The translations under genes and the position numbers were made by a program. From Paenibacillus dendritiformis (GTDB taxonomy: Bacteria; Bacillota; Bacilli; Paenibacillales; Paenibacillaceae): a stretch of 64,000 nucleotides of DNA. How positions within the stretch are numbered: the first letter of the stretch is position 1; each line of letters begins with the position of its first letter. Positions 9,036 to 17,761 of this stretch are shown here, piece after piece. Below the pieces are notes generated by a model. The model made no database searches. It had not been told where the DNA came from and was given only the letters and a program-made list of their open reading frames with translations. The stretch lies in NCBI RefSeq assembly GCF_015845845.1, contig NZ_LDIG01000274.1:1-64000 (forward strand), read 5' to 3'.

Positions 9036-10130
9036 ATGGAACCGAAAAAACAGATGAAAAATATGGTTGTGCGCTTGATGGGCGAGACGCTTCTCCTTTC
9101 CTTTGTCCTGTTTTTCGTCATCGTTTATTTAATGCAATCCTATGGATATGTCAAACCGTTCGAAACCTGGATGGCCGGCGTAAAATCGACGCTGTCTGTC
9201 TTAATCGTCGTAGCCATTATCGCGGCGATTTTCGGTTTTTTCCAAGGCTTTCGCATGAAACGGCGGATTGAGCTGCTGCGCGAATCGATGCTGCTCTTGG
9301 AGAAGGGCAATCTCTCCCGGCCGATGCCGGACCTGGGGGACGACGAGATCGGCCAACTGGCCGAACAATTGGGCAGGGTAAGCAAGCGCTGGGAGGAACA
9401 GGTGACCTCGCTGCAGCGGTTGTCCACCAATAACGCCCAGTTGGCCGAACAGGCCCGGATATCGGCCATTATGGAAGAGCGTCAACGCTTGGCGCGGGAG
9501 CTGCATGACGCCGTGAGCCAACAATTATTCGCCATCTCGATGACGGCGACGGCCGTTCGGCGGACGGTGGACAAAGATTTTGAGCGAGCGGTGAGGCAGG
9601 TGGAGCTCATCGAGGAAATGGCCTCGGTCGCTCAATCGGAAATGAGAGCGCTGCTGCTCCATCTCCGGCCGGTTCATCTGGAAGGCAAGGGCCTGACCCA
9701 AGGTGTCGCCGAACTGATTCGGGAGCTTGAAGCGAAGGTGCCCATTCAGATTCAATATGAGATGGATGAGCATATTATGCTGCTGAAGGGCGTCGAGAAT
9801 CATTTATTCCGCATCGTGCAGGAAGCGTTATCGAATACGCTCCGCCATTCCAAGGCAACCCGCATGGAAATCAAGCTTCAGGATCGAGGCGATTATGTGC
9901 GTTTATTCATTCGCGATAATGGGGTCGGCTTCGAATGGGATGACAAAAAGCAAGCGAGCTACGGCTTGCGCACGATGCAGGAGCGAATCAATGAAATCGG
10001 GGGCTCGGTGCAATTCATTACGGCGCCGAACAAGGGCACCCGCATTGAAATACGCGTCCCCGTTGTCAATGAAGAGAGCGGGCTGAAGGACGAAGAGGGC
10101 AGCGATGGCCCAGGAGGTGAAGATGCCTGA
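9036..10130 (+). CDS. liaS: LiaS sensor histidine kinase
   Basis: 364 aa. Two membrane spans (about 16-34 and 50-70) with a very short outer loop of about 15 residues are followed by HAMP (about 70-125). The HisKA_3 helix carries the phospho-acceptor His157 in RLARELHDAVSQQL. The HATPase domain has N box QEALSNTLRHS and G boxes DNGVGFE and YGLRTMQERI. This is the intramembrane-sensing NarL-partner kinase layout of LiaS/VraS. ATG with GAAAGGAGATG upstream. The C-terminal tail is acidic. It ends 2 bp before liaR. Confidence 0.93.
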   Translation: MEPKKQMKNMVVRLMGETLLLSFVLFFVIVYLMQSYGYVKPFETWMAGVKSTLSVLIVVAIIAAIFGFFQGFRMKRRIELLRESMLLLEKGNLSRPMPDLGDDEIGQLAEQLGRVSKRWEEQVTSLQRLSTNNAQLAEQARISAIMEERQRLARELHDAVSQQLFAISMTATAVRRTVDKDFERAVRQVELIEEMASVAQSEMRALLLHLRPVHLEGKGLTQGVAELIRELEAKVPIQIQYEMDEHIMLLKGVENHLFRIVQEALSNTLRHSKATRMEIKLQDRGDYVRLFIRDNGVGFEWDDKKQASYGLRTMQERINEIGGSVQFITAPNKGTRIEIRVPVVNEESGLKDEEGSDGPGGEDA

Positions 10131-10132
10131 TT

Positions 10133-10777
10133 ATGGACACAGATATCAAAGTATTGCTCGTAGATGACCATGAGATGGTGCGGATCGGATTGGCAGCCGT
10201 ATTGAGCACCGAGGATGGCATCGAAGTCGTTGGCGAGGCGAGCAACGGCGAAGAAGGAATCCGCTTGGCGCAAGAGTACAAGCCGGATGTCGTGCTGATG
10301 GATCTGGTGATGGAGGGGATGGACGGCATTGAGACGACGCGCAAGCTGCTGAGCCTGTATCCCGACTGCAAGGTCATTGTCCTGACCAGTTACCTGGATG
10401 ACGAGAAAATGTACCCCGTCATTGAAGCGGGGGCGTTCAGTTACCTGCTCAAGACTTCGCGGGCATCGGAAATTGCCGAAGCCATCCGGGCGGCTGCACG
10501 GGGACAATCCGTTCTCGAATCGCAGGTCGCATCGAAAATGATGAACCGCTTCCGCCAGCCGAAGCCGACGCAAGCCGCGCATGAACAACTGACCGACAGG
10601 GAAATGGACGTGCTGCGATTGCTTGCTCAAGGAAAATCCAACCAAGATATCGCCGATGACCTGTTCATCGGAATCAAGACCGTAAAATTCCACGTCACGA
10701 ATATCCTTGCCAAGCTGGGCGTGGAGGATCGCACGCAAGCCGCCATTTACGCTTACAAGAACGGCCTGGCTGAATAA
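10133..10777 (+). CDS. liaR: LiaR response regulator
   Basis: 214 aa NarL/LuxR-type regulator. The receiver domain has acidic residues D11/D12, phospho-acceptor D57 (VVLMDLVM), T85 and K107. The C-terminal LuxR HTH (about 148-210) contains LTDREMDVLRLLAQGKSNQDIA. It is phosphorylated by LiaS and expected to activate the operon from the liaI promoter. Last gene of the operon, followed at once by a terminator. Confidence 0.94.
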   Translation: MDTDIKVLLVDDHEMVRIGLAAVLSTEDGIEVVGEASNGEEGIRLAQEYKPDVVLMDLVMEGMDGIETTRKLLSLYPDCKVIVLTSYLDDEKMYPVIEAGAFSYLLKTSRASEIAEAIRAAARGQSVLESQVASKMMNRFRQPKPTQAAHEQLTDREMDVLRLLAQGKSNQDIADDLFIGIKTVKFHVTNILAKLGVEDRTQAAIYAYKNGLAE

Positions 10778-10783
10778 CGGTTG

Positions 10784-10810
10784 ACCCGACCTGACAGGCC
10801 GGGTTTTTTT
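10784..10810 (+). terminator. Terminator of the lia operon
   Basis: ACCCG/CGGGT stem with inner CCT/AGG pairing, followed by a run of seven T residues, 7 bp after the liaR stop. Confidence 0.85.
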
Positions 10811-10856
10811 GTGCCCGGCTGAAGAGAGCAACCGAAAAGAAACGCCAATAAAGCGC

Positions 10857-10888
10857 GAAAAAAGAACCGGGTTCCGATACCCGGTTCT
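10857..10888 (-). terminator. Terminator for the 10992-11405 gene
   Basis: Perfect 10-bp stem (10863-10872 with 10879-10888). On the minus strand it is followed by a run of T residues, so it fits the gene ending at 10992. Confidence 0.75.
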
Positions 10889-10991
10889 GTCTGCATACTG
10901 GGCGTGCGTGGAAGCACGGGCGTTATCGCGTTGTCCGGCAACAACTCGATGCGGAGCGGCAGGAATTCGGGGAGGAAAAGCAGAATGAGTG

Positions 10992-11405
10992 TTAAATGAA
11001 CACAAGAAACAAGAGAGCGATCAGCGACAAGTCGAGTTCAATCCGTCTGCGGCTGTAGAGGCCCGGGTGCGGGGCCGGATACGGAGCAGGAAAGGCTCCG
11101 TATGACTGAAGCGACGTTACGCTGCCCTTCTTCTTCCCGCTGCATGGCTTGCAGGGACGCTTTACAGGCTTGCATGGCCGCTTGACGCGTTTGCCCCGCC
11201 GCTTGGGCCGCTTTTTCTTGGGTTCGCATTCTTCCTCAATAATTGGTTGTACCTCTTCGGGAACTTCTTCTTCGTTCAGTATGATTTTGCCGTCCCGGCA
11301 AAGGCTGAGGCGCCCGATGAACCGGCGGCCATCATGGGTCACGGCGCATACGATCCGCCCGCAATGCGATCGGATGACTTCTTCATCCAATGGAATAGGA
11401 ATCAC
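10992..11405 (-). CDS. Uncharacterised protein with Lys/Arg/Pro-rich centre
   Basis: 137 aa, not recognised. The N-terminal 50 residues look like a small beta domain (CGRIVCAVTHDGRRFIGRL then DGKIILNEEE). An acidic patch follows, then a strongly basic segment at about 63-92 made of KR, KRP and CKP repeats with several cysteines. A Pro/Tyr-rich stretch (YPAPHPGLY) and a hydrophobic C-terminus end the protein. ATG with AAGGAGG upstream and its own terminator. Isolated between divergent neighbours. The basic, cysteine-bearing repeats would suit binding to DNA, RNA or a spore layer, but this is a guess. Confidence 0.7.
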   Translation of the reverse strand: MIPIPLDEEVIRSHCGRIVCAVTHDGRRFIGRLSLCRDGKIILNEEEVPEEVQPIIEEECEPKKKRPKRRGKRVKRPCKPVKRPCKPCSGKKKGSVTSLQSYGAFPAPYPAPHPGLYSRRRIELDLSLIALLFLVFI

Positions 11406-11569
11406 GTTACATACCTCCTTCTATAGCGGGAATGTTCTGTCATCAGTCTATTCATTGGAGGACATTGGCGCATGGACATTGACCTAGGAGAGAAGCGCCT
11501 AATTTTGCAGCATGGAGTGTGCTCCCTATCGGTGAATTCATTATCCATAGGAATAAGGAGGCGGATACC

Positions 11570-12346
11570 GTGAGATTGGTTCGCAGAACGAAGGCTCCGG
11601 CCCTTGGATTGCTGCTGTTGGCGCTGTGCGGCGCCGTCGCTGTCGCCTGGGGCAGCGATGCGTGGAAGCCGGCCCCATCCCCGATTGCGCCGGAGAGGTT
11701 AGAGGTGGCGAAGCGGATGCAAATGCTATGGGTGCTGGCAGAGTTGAGCGGCGATCGGCAGTTCAGCTCCACGATAACGGTCCAAGGCAATTTTTCCGCC
11801 AAGGGCGGACTTCCGGCCGAGGCAGAGCGCTGGCGGCGGGAAGCGGGGATTGCAGCCGCCCTCGAGCCCAGCAGAGAGCGGGGAAGAGAAGTGTATCGCG
11901 GGACGTATAATACGGCACCCTATCAAGGAGATGTTCTGTTGTTCCAGGAGAACGACGGGCAGGTTTACTATACGGTCAAATTGTCTGCGGAGGCCAAAGG
12001 AGGCATGGCCCGCTCGGCGGAAGAAGCGGAGCGGCTGCTGCGCCGGCTTGGAGAAGCGGAAATCGGGGCCGATTGGAACGCGACCGTCCGTACGGCAACA
12101 GGGGCTTCCTTGTCCGACGGCTTCGCCGCGGCCGAGCGGGCGTTGGCGGAATGGGGGACAGCCGTGCCGCTCGACCGGTATGAGGACGATCGCACGATCA
12201 GCGTAACGTATGAGACGGACTATATGGGAGCCGGCGTCGCCATGAAGGGGCGGCAGGCCAATCTCCAGGTTGCGGCGCACGAAGATCGGGAACGGGGAGA
12301 GACGCGGCTGTCCTTTGGCACGCCGCTGATTGCGGGGGAATATTGA
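11570..12346 (+). CDS. YwmB-like secreted protein
   Basis: 258 aa. GTG start at 11570, 9 bp after AAGGAGG; an ATG 17 codons upstream lacks a site. A basic N-terminus (RLVRRTKAP) and hydrophobic stretch LGLLLLALCGAVAVAWG give a signal peptide or anchor. The remainder, with alternating strands and helices (STITVQGNFS, YRGTYNT, GQVYYTVKLSA), resembles the YwmB/DUF1779 TATA-binding-like fold of sporulating Bacillales. Its function is unknown. In Bacillus ywmB lies near murA and spoIID, which are absent here, so the family call is tentative. Confidence 0.55.
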   Translation: MRLVRRTKAPALGLLLLALCGAVAVAWGSDAWKPAPSPIAPERLEVAKRMQMLWVLAELSGDRQFSSTITVQGNFSAKGGLPAEAERWRREAGIAAALEPSRERGREVYRGTYNTAPYQGDVLLFQENDGQVYYTVKLSAEAKGGMARSAEEAERLLRRLGEAEIGADWNATVRTATGASLSDGFAAAERALAEWGTAVPLDRYEDDRTISVTYETDYMGAGVAMKGRQANLQVAAHEDRERGETRLSFGTPLIAGEY

Positions 12347-12388
12347 TTCGACCTTTTTCGCTAACCCGTGGCGTCAATCTGACAAGTA

Positions 12389-12417
12389 TGCTAAAATGTC
12401 ATCACATTCGAAATGTG
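12389..12417 (+). promoter_or_regulatory. Extended -10 and palindrome before zwf
   Basis: TGC-TAAAAT (12389-12397) forms an extended -10. It is followed by the palindrome CACATT-CGA-AATGTG (12403-12417), which would overlap the transcription start. It may be an operator for zwf control; no matching regulator is identified. Confidence 0.45.
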
Positions 12418-12459
12418 TGATGTCAAGTCTATAACAGAGTGTAAGGATGATGGAGAGAG

Positions 12460-14004
12460 ATGACTGTGATGCATAACCAAGAATCCCAACTGGCTGAAGG
12501 CGCCGTCTTTTTTATATTCGGCGCGACCGGTGATTTGGCACGCCGCAAATTGTTTCCTGCCATTTACAGCTTATATCACGAAGGCAAATTAGGTGAGCGG
12601 TTTGCTGTCATCGGCTTGGCCCGCCGTGGACGTACGAATGATGAGTTTCGCGATGATGTGCGCGCGTCCATTGAAGAATTTTGTCGTTATCCGATTCCGA
12701 ACGATGAAGTTTGGAGCCGCTTTGCGAAGCATTTCGAATATAAACCGCTTGACATCAACAATGTGGAAGGCTTCAAGGAATTACGGGTACAGACCGAGCA
12801 TATTGAACGGGAATTCCATATCCCGGGCAACCGCCTGTTCTACTTGGCGCTGGCGCCGGAACTGTTCGGCAGCGTCTCGATGAATCTGCGTGAGGGCGGA
12901 ATGCTCGACAGCGAAGGCTGGCATCGACTGGTCATCGAGAAGCCGTTCGGCTATGATTTGCCGTCGGCTCAGAAATTGAACGAAGAATTGAGCCATGTGT
13001 TCAAGGAAGAAGAGATTTACCGCATCGATCACTATTTGGGCAAAGAGATGGTCCAGAACATCGAGGTGATTCGATTCGCGAATGCCTTCTTTGAGCCATT
13101 GTGGAACAATAAGCACATCGCCAATATTCAGATAACCCTGGCCGAGACGGTCGGCGTCGAAGAGCGCGGCGGCTATTACGATCATGCCGGAGCGCTGCGC
13201 GATATGGCCCAGAACCATATGCTGCAGATGCTTACGATGATTGCGATGGAAGCGCCAAGCCGGCTCCATCCGGAAGATATTCGCGACGAGAAGGTGAAGG
13301 TGCTTCGCTCCCTCCGCCAATTCGCGAATGCCGACGAGGTGAAGCGGAATGTCGTGCGCGGCCAATATGCGGCAGGCGCGTTGAACGGCAAGCCGCTGCC
13401 GGCATACCGGGAAGAAGAGAAAGTGAATCCGGCTTCCGTCACGGAAACGTACTTCGCCGCCCGTCTTTTTGTGGACAATTTTCGCTGGGCAGGCGTTCCT
13501 TTCTATATTCGCACCGGCAAACGGCTTCCGGTCAAAACGACCGAGGTCGTCGTTGAGTTCAAAAATATGCCGATGAATGTATATTTGTCGCAAAAGCATA
13601 AGCTTGAGCCGAATCTGCTCGTCATTCGGGTGAACCCGATGGAAGGCATCTATGTCAAAATCAACGGCAAGAAGCCGGGGGCCGACGCGGGCGTGCAGCC
13701 GCTCGCGATGGATTTCTGCCAGAGCTGCATGGTCGGCATCAATACGCCGGAGGCCTATGAACGGCTTATCTTCGACGCGGCGCGCGGCGACTCCACATAT
13801 TTCACTCGCTGGGATGAAGTGGCGTCCGCCTGGTCGTTCGTGGACAAGATCGCCGGGGCCTGGAAGGCATCCAGCGAAGATCTTCACCTGTATCCGGCAG
13901 GGTCTTGGGGACCGGAGCAAGCGGACAAGCTGTTGGCCGAGGACGGCTTCCAGTGGTGGCCGGTGAACGGGCAAGAAGAAAGCCAGGTCGTATGGAATAA
14001 GTAA
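12460..14004 (+). CDS. zwf: Glucose-6-phosphate 1-dehydrogenase
   Basis: 514 aa, the usual length. It oxidises glucose-6-phosphate to 6-phosphogluconolactone with NADP+ in the first step of the oxidative pentose phosphate pathway. The N-terminal nucleotide motif is GATGDLARRKLFPAIY. The substrate-binding active-site peptide RIDHYLGKE (about residue 188) carries the catalytic-region His and Lys. The C-terminal domain is complete. ATG at 12460 with GGAGAG just upstream. Monocistronic, with a possible operator-like palindrome upstream and a clear terminator downstream. No gnd or pgl neighbour is present. Confidence 0.97.
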   Translation: MTVMHNQESQLAEGAVFFIFGATGDLARRKLFPAIYSLYHEGKLGERFAVIGLARRGRTNDEFRDDVRASIEEFCRYPIPNDEVWSRFAKHFEYKPLDINNVEGFKELRVQTEHIEREFHIPGNRLFYLALAPELFGSVSMNLREGGMLDSEGWHRLVIEKPFGYDLPSAQKLNEELSHVFKEEEIYRIDHYLGKEMVQNIEVIRFANAFFEPLWNNKHIANIQITLAETVGVEERGGYYDHAGALRDMAQNHMLQMLTMIAMEAPSRLHPEDIRDEKVKVLRSLRQFANADEVKRNVVRGQYAAGALNGKPLPAYREEEKVNPASVTETYFAARLFVDNFRWAGVPFYIRTGKRLPVKTTEVVVEFKNMPMNVYLSQKHKLEPNLLVIRVNPMEGIYVKINGKKPGADAGVQPLAMDFCQSCMVGINTPEAYERLIFDAARGDSTYFTRWDEVASAWSFVDKIAGAWKASSEDLHLYPAGSWGPEQADKLLAEDGFQWWPVNGQEESQVVWNK

Positions 14005-14022
14005 TTGAACAACAGGAGAAGG

Positions 14023-14052
14023 CTGTGCTCCCGACGGGAGCACAGTTTTTTT
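14023..14052 (+). terminator. zwf terminator
   Basis: Perfect 10-bp stem (CTGTGCTCCC/GGGAGCACAG), GAC loop and seven T residues, 18 bp after the stop codon. Confidence 0.9.
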
Positions 14053-14140
14053 AAGCAATTCAGCGCTGCGGCCGCTGCTGACTTTTTCCGATTACAAGAT
14101 TAAAATATGATATTCCTATAAAATCACTCGGAAAAAAAGA

Positions 14141-14168
14141 TTGTGTTCTCTTAAAAGATAGTTATACT
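14141..14168 (+). promoter_or_regulatory. Putative promoter of the peptide ABC operon
   Basis: TTGTGT (14141-14146), 16 bp, TATACT (14163-14168), in an AT-rich stretch about 40 bp before the binding-protein start. Confidence 0.55.
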
Positions 14169-14209
14169 ATAAAATATAAAGTGTGTTACAATTTTCGGGG
14201 GGAATCGAC

Positions 14210-15802
14210 ATGAAACGCAACAAGTTATGGCTCGCACTCTTACTATCTATCGTCGTTGCGGCGGTCAGCGCCTGCGGCGGCAGCCAGACGCCGGCTCCGG
14301 ATACGGCTTCCGGTACTGATACGGGAGGAGAGCCGAAGAGCGGCGGCAGCATCATTATCGCCGTTCAGGAAGATCCGAGGGTGATGAATCCGGTCTATGC
14401 CGGGGACCGGGTCACATTGACCATTAACCAATCGTTGTTCGCTCCTTTATATCATATCGACAACGGCGAGAAGAAATTTGTCCTGGCGGAAAGCCTGACT
14501 CCTTCCGAGGACTCGCTGACATATACGCTTAAGCTGCGCCCAGGCTTGAAATGGCATGACGGGCAGCCGTTGACGGCGGACGATGTCGTGTTTACGATGA
14601 ACAGCATTTTGGATGAGAAGCAGCACAGCTCGGATCGGGCTACCTATGTCTTCAGCGGCAAGCCGCTGACGGCGAAAAAAGTGGATGATCTGACGGTCGA
14701 GTTCGTGCTTCCGCAGCCATCGGCTTCGTTCGAAGGCGTGTTGGCAAATTTCAAGCCGATTCCGAAGCATGTGTTCGAGGGTGAACCGGATCTGGAGAAG
14801 AGCAGCAAGAACGACCATCCTATCGGATCCGGTCCGTTCAAATTCAAGGAATACCGCGCAGGCGAATATGTGACGCTGGAACGGTTCGACGATTATTTTG
14901 CCGGCAAGGCGTACCTGGATTCGGTAACCTACCGCGTGGCGAAGGATTCGAACGCCGCCAATCTGGCCCTGCAGAACGGAGAGCTGCAAATGCGCCTGAT
15001 CGACTCCGTTGACTATGCAAAGCTGGACAACACCGGGAAATTCAATCTGGTGACGTATCCGGAAGGCCGCCTTATTTACATGGTGTTCAATCAGAACGTC
15101 GATGTGATGAAGAAGAAGGAAGTGCGCCAAGCGATTGCGTACGCTTTGAATAAGGAAGAAATGATTACGGCCGCCTTCGGATCGACGGAATTCGCGGAAC
15201 CGGCCGCTTCGATTTTCACGCCGGACACGCTGTACCAGACGTCGGATGTCGCCACCTACGACTACAATATCGAAAAAGCGAAGGAACTGCTCCAGCAAGC
15301 CGGGGTCAGCAATCTGAAGCTGCGTCTCGCGTATGTGAACTCGAACAAGCCGCAGACCAGCAAAGCGCTGTATATTCAGCAGCAATTGAAGGAAGTCGGC
15401 ATCGACGTGGAACTGATGGCGCTTGATATCGCGGCCTTCGGCAATATGTCGCTCGACATGAACAATACGAGCTATGATATTTCGTTCGGCGGCTACATCA
15501 TGGGCTACGAGCCGGACGCGTACAAATCGCTCTATATGAGCGACGCGGCTTACAACTATGCTCATTATAAAAATCCGGACTTCGATGCCCTCTGGAACCA
15601 GGCGGCTGTGGAAATGGACAAAACGAAGCGCGGCGAGCTGTACAAGCAGATTCAGCAGACGGTTGCCGACGAGATGACCGTATACCCTATCGCGTACGGC
15701 AAAGCGATCGTGGCGGTAGACAAGCGTTACGGCGGGTTGGAAGAAGCCGTTCCGAAGCCGGTTGTCATGTTCGAGGATTTGTCCAAAATTTATATGAAGT
15801 AA
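14210..15802 (+). CDS. Peptide ABC transporter substrate-binding lipoprotein (family 5)
   Basis: 530 aa. The lipoprotein signal is MKRNKLWLALLLSIVVAAVS-AC, with lipidated Cys at about residue 22 and a Gly/Ser/Thr-rich linker after it. The body is a family 5 (DppA/OppA) binding protein: LKLRPGLKWHDGQPLTADDVVF and GSGPFKF are characteristic. The ATG at 14210 follows GGGGGGAAT; an upstream ATG at 14183 lacks a site. It begins a five-gene importer (binding protein, two permeases, two ATPases). The ligand is likely di- or oligopeptides, though nickel or other solutes cannot be excluded by eye. Confidence 0.92.
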   Translation: MKRNKLWLALLLSIVVAAVSACGGSQTPAPDTASGTDTGGEPKSGGSIIIAVQEDPRVMNPVYAGDRVTLTINQSLFAPLYHIDNGEKKFVLAESLTPSEDSLTYTLKLRPGLKWHDGQPLTADDVVFTMNSILDEKQHSSDRATYVFSGKPLTAKKVDDLTVEFVLPQPSASFEGVLANFKPIPKHVFEGEPDLEKSSKNDHPIGSGPFKFKEYRAGEYVTLERFDDYFAGKAYLDSVTYRVAKDSNAANLALQNGELQMRLIDSVDYAKLDNTGKFNLVTYPEGRLIYMVFNQNVDVMKKKEVRQAIAYALNKEEMITAAFGSTEFAEPAASIFTPDTLYQTSDVATYDYNIEKAKELLQQAGVSNLKLRLAYVNSNKPQTSKALYIQQQLKEVGIDVELMALDIAAFGNMSLDMNNTSYDISFGGYIMGYEPDAYKSLYMSDAAYNYAHYKNPDFDALWNQAAVEMDKTKRGELYKQIQQTVADEMTVYPIAYGKAIVAVDKRYGGLEEAVPKPVVMFEDLSKIYMK

Positions 15803-15855
15803 CCTCTCGGAACCGATCATCATTAGGTAGCGGGAATTGAATCGAGAATTCGCGG

Positions 15856-15886
15856 GCGCTTGAAACGTTATCGTTTCAAGCGCTCT
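15856..15886 (+). terminator. Intercistronic hairpin after the binding-protein gene
   Basis: Perfect 12-bp inverted repeat (15856-15867 with 15872-15883) with a TTAT loop and a short TCTTT tail. It probably causes partial termination or 3'-end protection, so that binding protein is made in excess over the membrane parts. Confidence 0.65.
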
Positions 15887-15902
15887 TTCGGAGGGAACCT
15901 TT

Positions 15903-16853
15903 GTGCAGAAATATATCGTGCGACGCGTTCTTCAAGCCATACCGCTATTATTCTTCATTTCTATCGTGTCGTTCGCGCTGATTAAGCTGGCTCCGGGAGA
16001 TCCGGTCAATTCGTTCGTGACGCCCGATATGAACAAGGAGGACGTGGAACGGATACGGGAAAGTCTCGGCTTGAACCTTCCGCTCTACATGCAGTATTGG
16101 ATCTGGCTGAAAAATGTGTTCATGGGCAACCTGGGCTACTCCCTGTCCAATCACCGGCCTGTGCTGACGCTTATCGTGGAGCGTCTTCCGGCCACGATGG
16201 GCTTAATGGGGGCGGCTCTCTTGCTGTCTTTGCTTATCTCGGTGCCGCTTAGCATGTACGCGGCTTCCCGGAAAAACCGCCCGGTCGATCGCGCCCTCGG
16301 GCTTGTATCGTATATCGGAATCTCGATCCCGAGCTTCTGGTTCGGGATTATGCTGATCTATCTGTTCGCCGTCAAGCTCAACTGGCTTCCGAGCATGGGC
16401 ATGCGGACAATTGGCGTCGATTCGGCGTGGGATGTGCTGAAGCACGGCATCCTGCCGTGCACAGTGCTGTGCTTCATGAACGTCTCCGTCTATATGCGCT
16501 ATATCCGGTCGAATACGATCTCGCAGCTCGAAGAGGATTATGTGCAGATTCAATATGCATACGGCTCGACGCAAGGCACCGTGCTGCGGCGCCATGTGCT
16601 CAAAAACGTGCTGCTCCCGATTATTACGATTCTCGGGATGTCCTTCCCGGAATTGATCGCCGGGGCGTTCATCACCGAGTCGGTGTTCTCCTGGCCCGGC
16701 ATGGGCTCGCTCGGGATTACCGCCGTGTTCGCCTTGGATTATCCCGTCATTATGGGGATAACGATGTTCTCGTCGGTCATGCTCGTGATCGGGAATCTGG
16801 CCGCGGACGTTCTGTATGGCGTAGTCGATCCGCGCATTAAGACGATGAGGTGA
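15903..16853 (+). CDS. Peptide ABC transporter permease (DppB/OppB type)
   Basis: 316 aa. About six membrane segments, beginning with the classic N-terminus YIVRRVLQAIPLLFFISIVSF and the periplasmic-loop residues PGDPV. The cytoplasmic coupling loop lies near residues 205-235. GTG start at 15903 with CGGAGGGAAC upstream. It overlaps the region of the next gene start, which indicates translational coupling. It forms the translocation pore with the second permease. Confidence 0.92.
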   Translation: MQKYIVRRVLQAIPLLFFISIVSFALIKLAPGDPVNSFVTPDMNKEDVERIRESLGLNLPLYMQYWIWLKNVFMGNLGYSLSNHRPVLTLIVERLPATMGLMGAALLLSLLISVPLSMYAASRKNRPVDRALGLVSYIGISIPSFWFGIMLIYLFAVKLNWLPSMGMRTIGVDSAWDVLKHGILPCTVLCFMNVSVYMRYIRSNTISQLEEDYVQIQYAYGSTQGTVLRRHVLKNVLLPIITILGMSFPELIAGAFITESVFSWPGMGSLGITAVFALDYPVIMGITMFSSVMLVIGNLAADVLYGVVDPRIKTMR

Positions 16854-16858
16854 TTGTG

Positions 16859-17704
16859 ATGAACCGAATGAAATGGCGTAACGTACTTACCCAAGTGAAA
16901 GAGCAAAAGGCCGCCATCGCCGCGATCATTCTCCTTGCCGTCTTTGCGCTCGCCTCGATCTTCGCCTTCCTGGTGCCTTACGATCCGAACAAGATCGTCG
17001 TGACGGAGCGGCTGCTGCCGCCAAGCGCCGCGCATTGGTTCGGCACGGATGATTACGGCCGCGATTACTTGGCGCGGGCGCTGTACGGCGGGCGCGTCTC
17101 GCTCAGCGTCGGCTTCCTGGCGATGGCGATAGCCGTAATTGTCGGCACCGCCGTCGGTACGGTGAGCGGCTATTTTGGCGGCTGGATCGATAATGTGCTG
17201 ATGCGGATCGTCGACATTTTGATGTCGATTCCGTCTTTTTTCTTGATGCTGATTCTAAATGCGTATTTGAAGCCGGGCATTACGACGATTATTCTCATTA
17301 TCGGCATGCTCAGCTGGATGAACATCGCCCGCATTGTGAGGGCGGAGACGCTCTCGGTCAAGGAGCGGGAATATGTGCTCTATGCCCGGGTCTCGGGACA
17401 GAATACACTCGCTATTATTTTAAAGCATATTGTGCCCAATATTATGTCTACGATTATCGTGGCCGCGACCATTAACATCGCCTCGGCGATCCTGATGGAA
17501 TCCTCGCTCAGCTTCCTCGGCCTGGGCATCCAGCAGCCGAATTCGTCCTGGGGCAGCATGCTGAACAATGCGCAAGGATTTATCGGGGAAGCGCCTTATC
17601 TGGCCTTGTTCCCGGGCTTGTTCATCCTGCTGACGGTCCTCTCCTTCAACGTGCTGGGCGACGTATTCCGGGTCGCGTTCGAGCCGAAGGCGAACAAGAG
17701 ATGA
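16859..17704 (+). CDS. Peptide ABC transporter permease (DppC/OppC type)
   Basis: 281 aa. An N-terminal membrane span is followed by the family signature WFGTDDYGRDYLARALYGGRVSLSVG, then five more spans. The EAA-type coupling loop is REYVLYARVSGQNTLAIILKHIVPN. The ATG at 16859, 5 bp past the previous stop, uses the GATGAGGTG site inside the end of the upstream gene; a GTG at 16850 would overlap that site. Partner of the DppB-type permease. Confidence 0.92.
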   Translation: MNRMKWRNVLTQVKEQKAAIAAIILLAVFALASIFAFLVPYDPNKIVVTERLLPPSAAHWFGTDDYGRDYLARALYGGRVSLSVGFLAMAIAVIVGTAVGTVSGYFGGWIDNVLMRIVDILMSIPSFFLMLILNAYLKPGITTIILIIGMLSWMNIARIVRAETLSVKEREYVLYARVSGQNTLAIILKHIVPNIMSTIIVAATINIASAILMESSLSFLGLGIQQPNSSWGSMLNNAQGFIGEAPYLALFPGLFILLTVLSFNVLGDVFRVAFEPKANKR

Positions 17705-17761
17705 CGATGGGAGACAGAGGGGATACGGCTATGGAATTCACAGAGAACGGGAGTGGGACCA

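Noticed and set aside
15856-15883. Catabolite-response element (cre)
   Set aside because: The TGAAACG...CGTTTCA arms look like cre, but the required central CG spacing is wrong; a hairpin explains it better.
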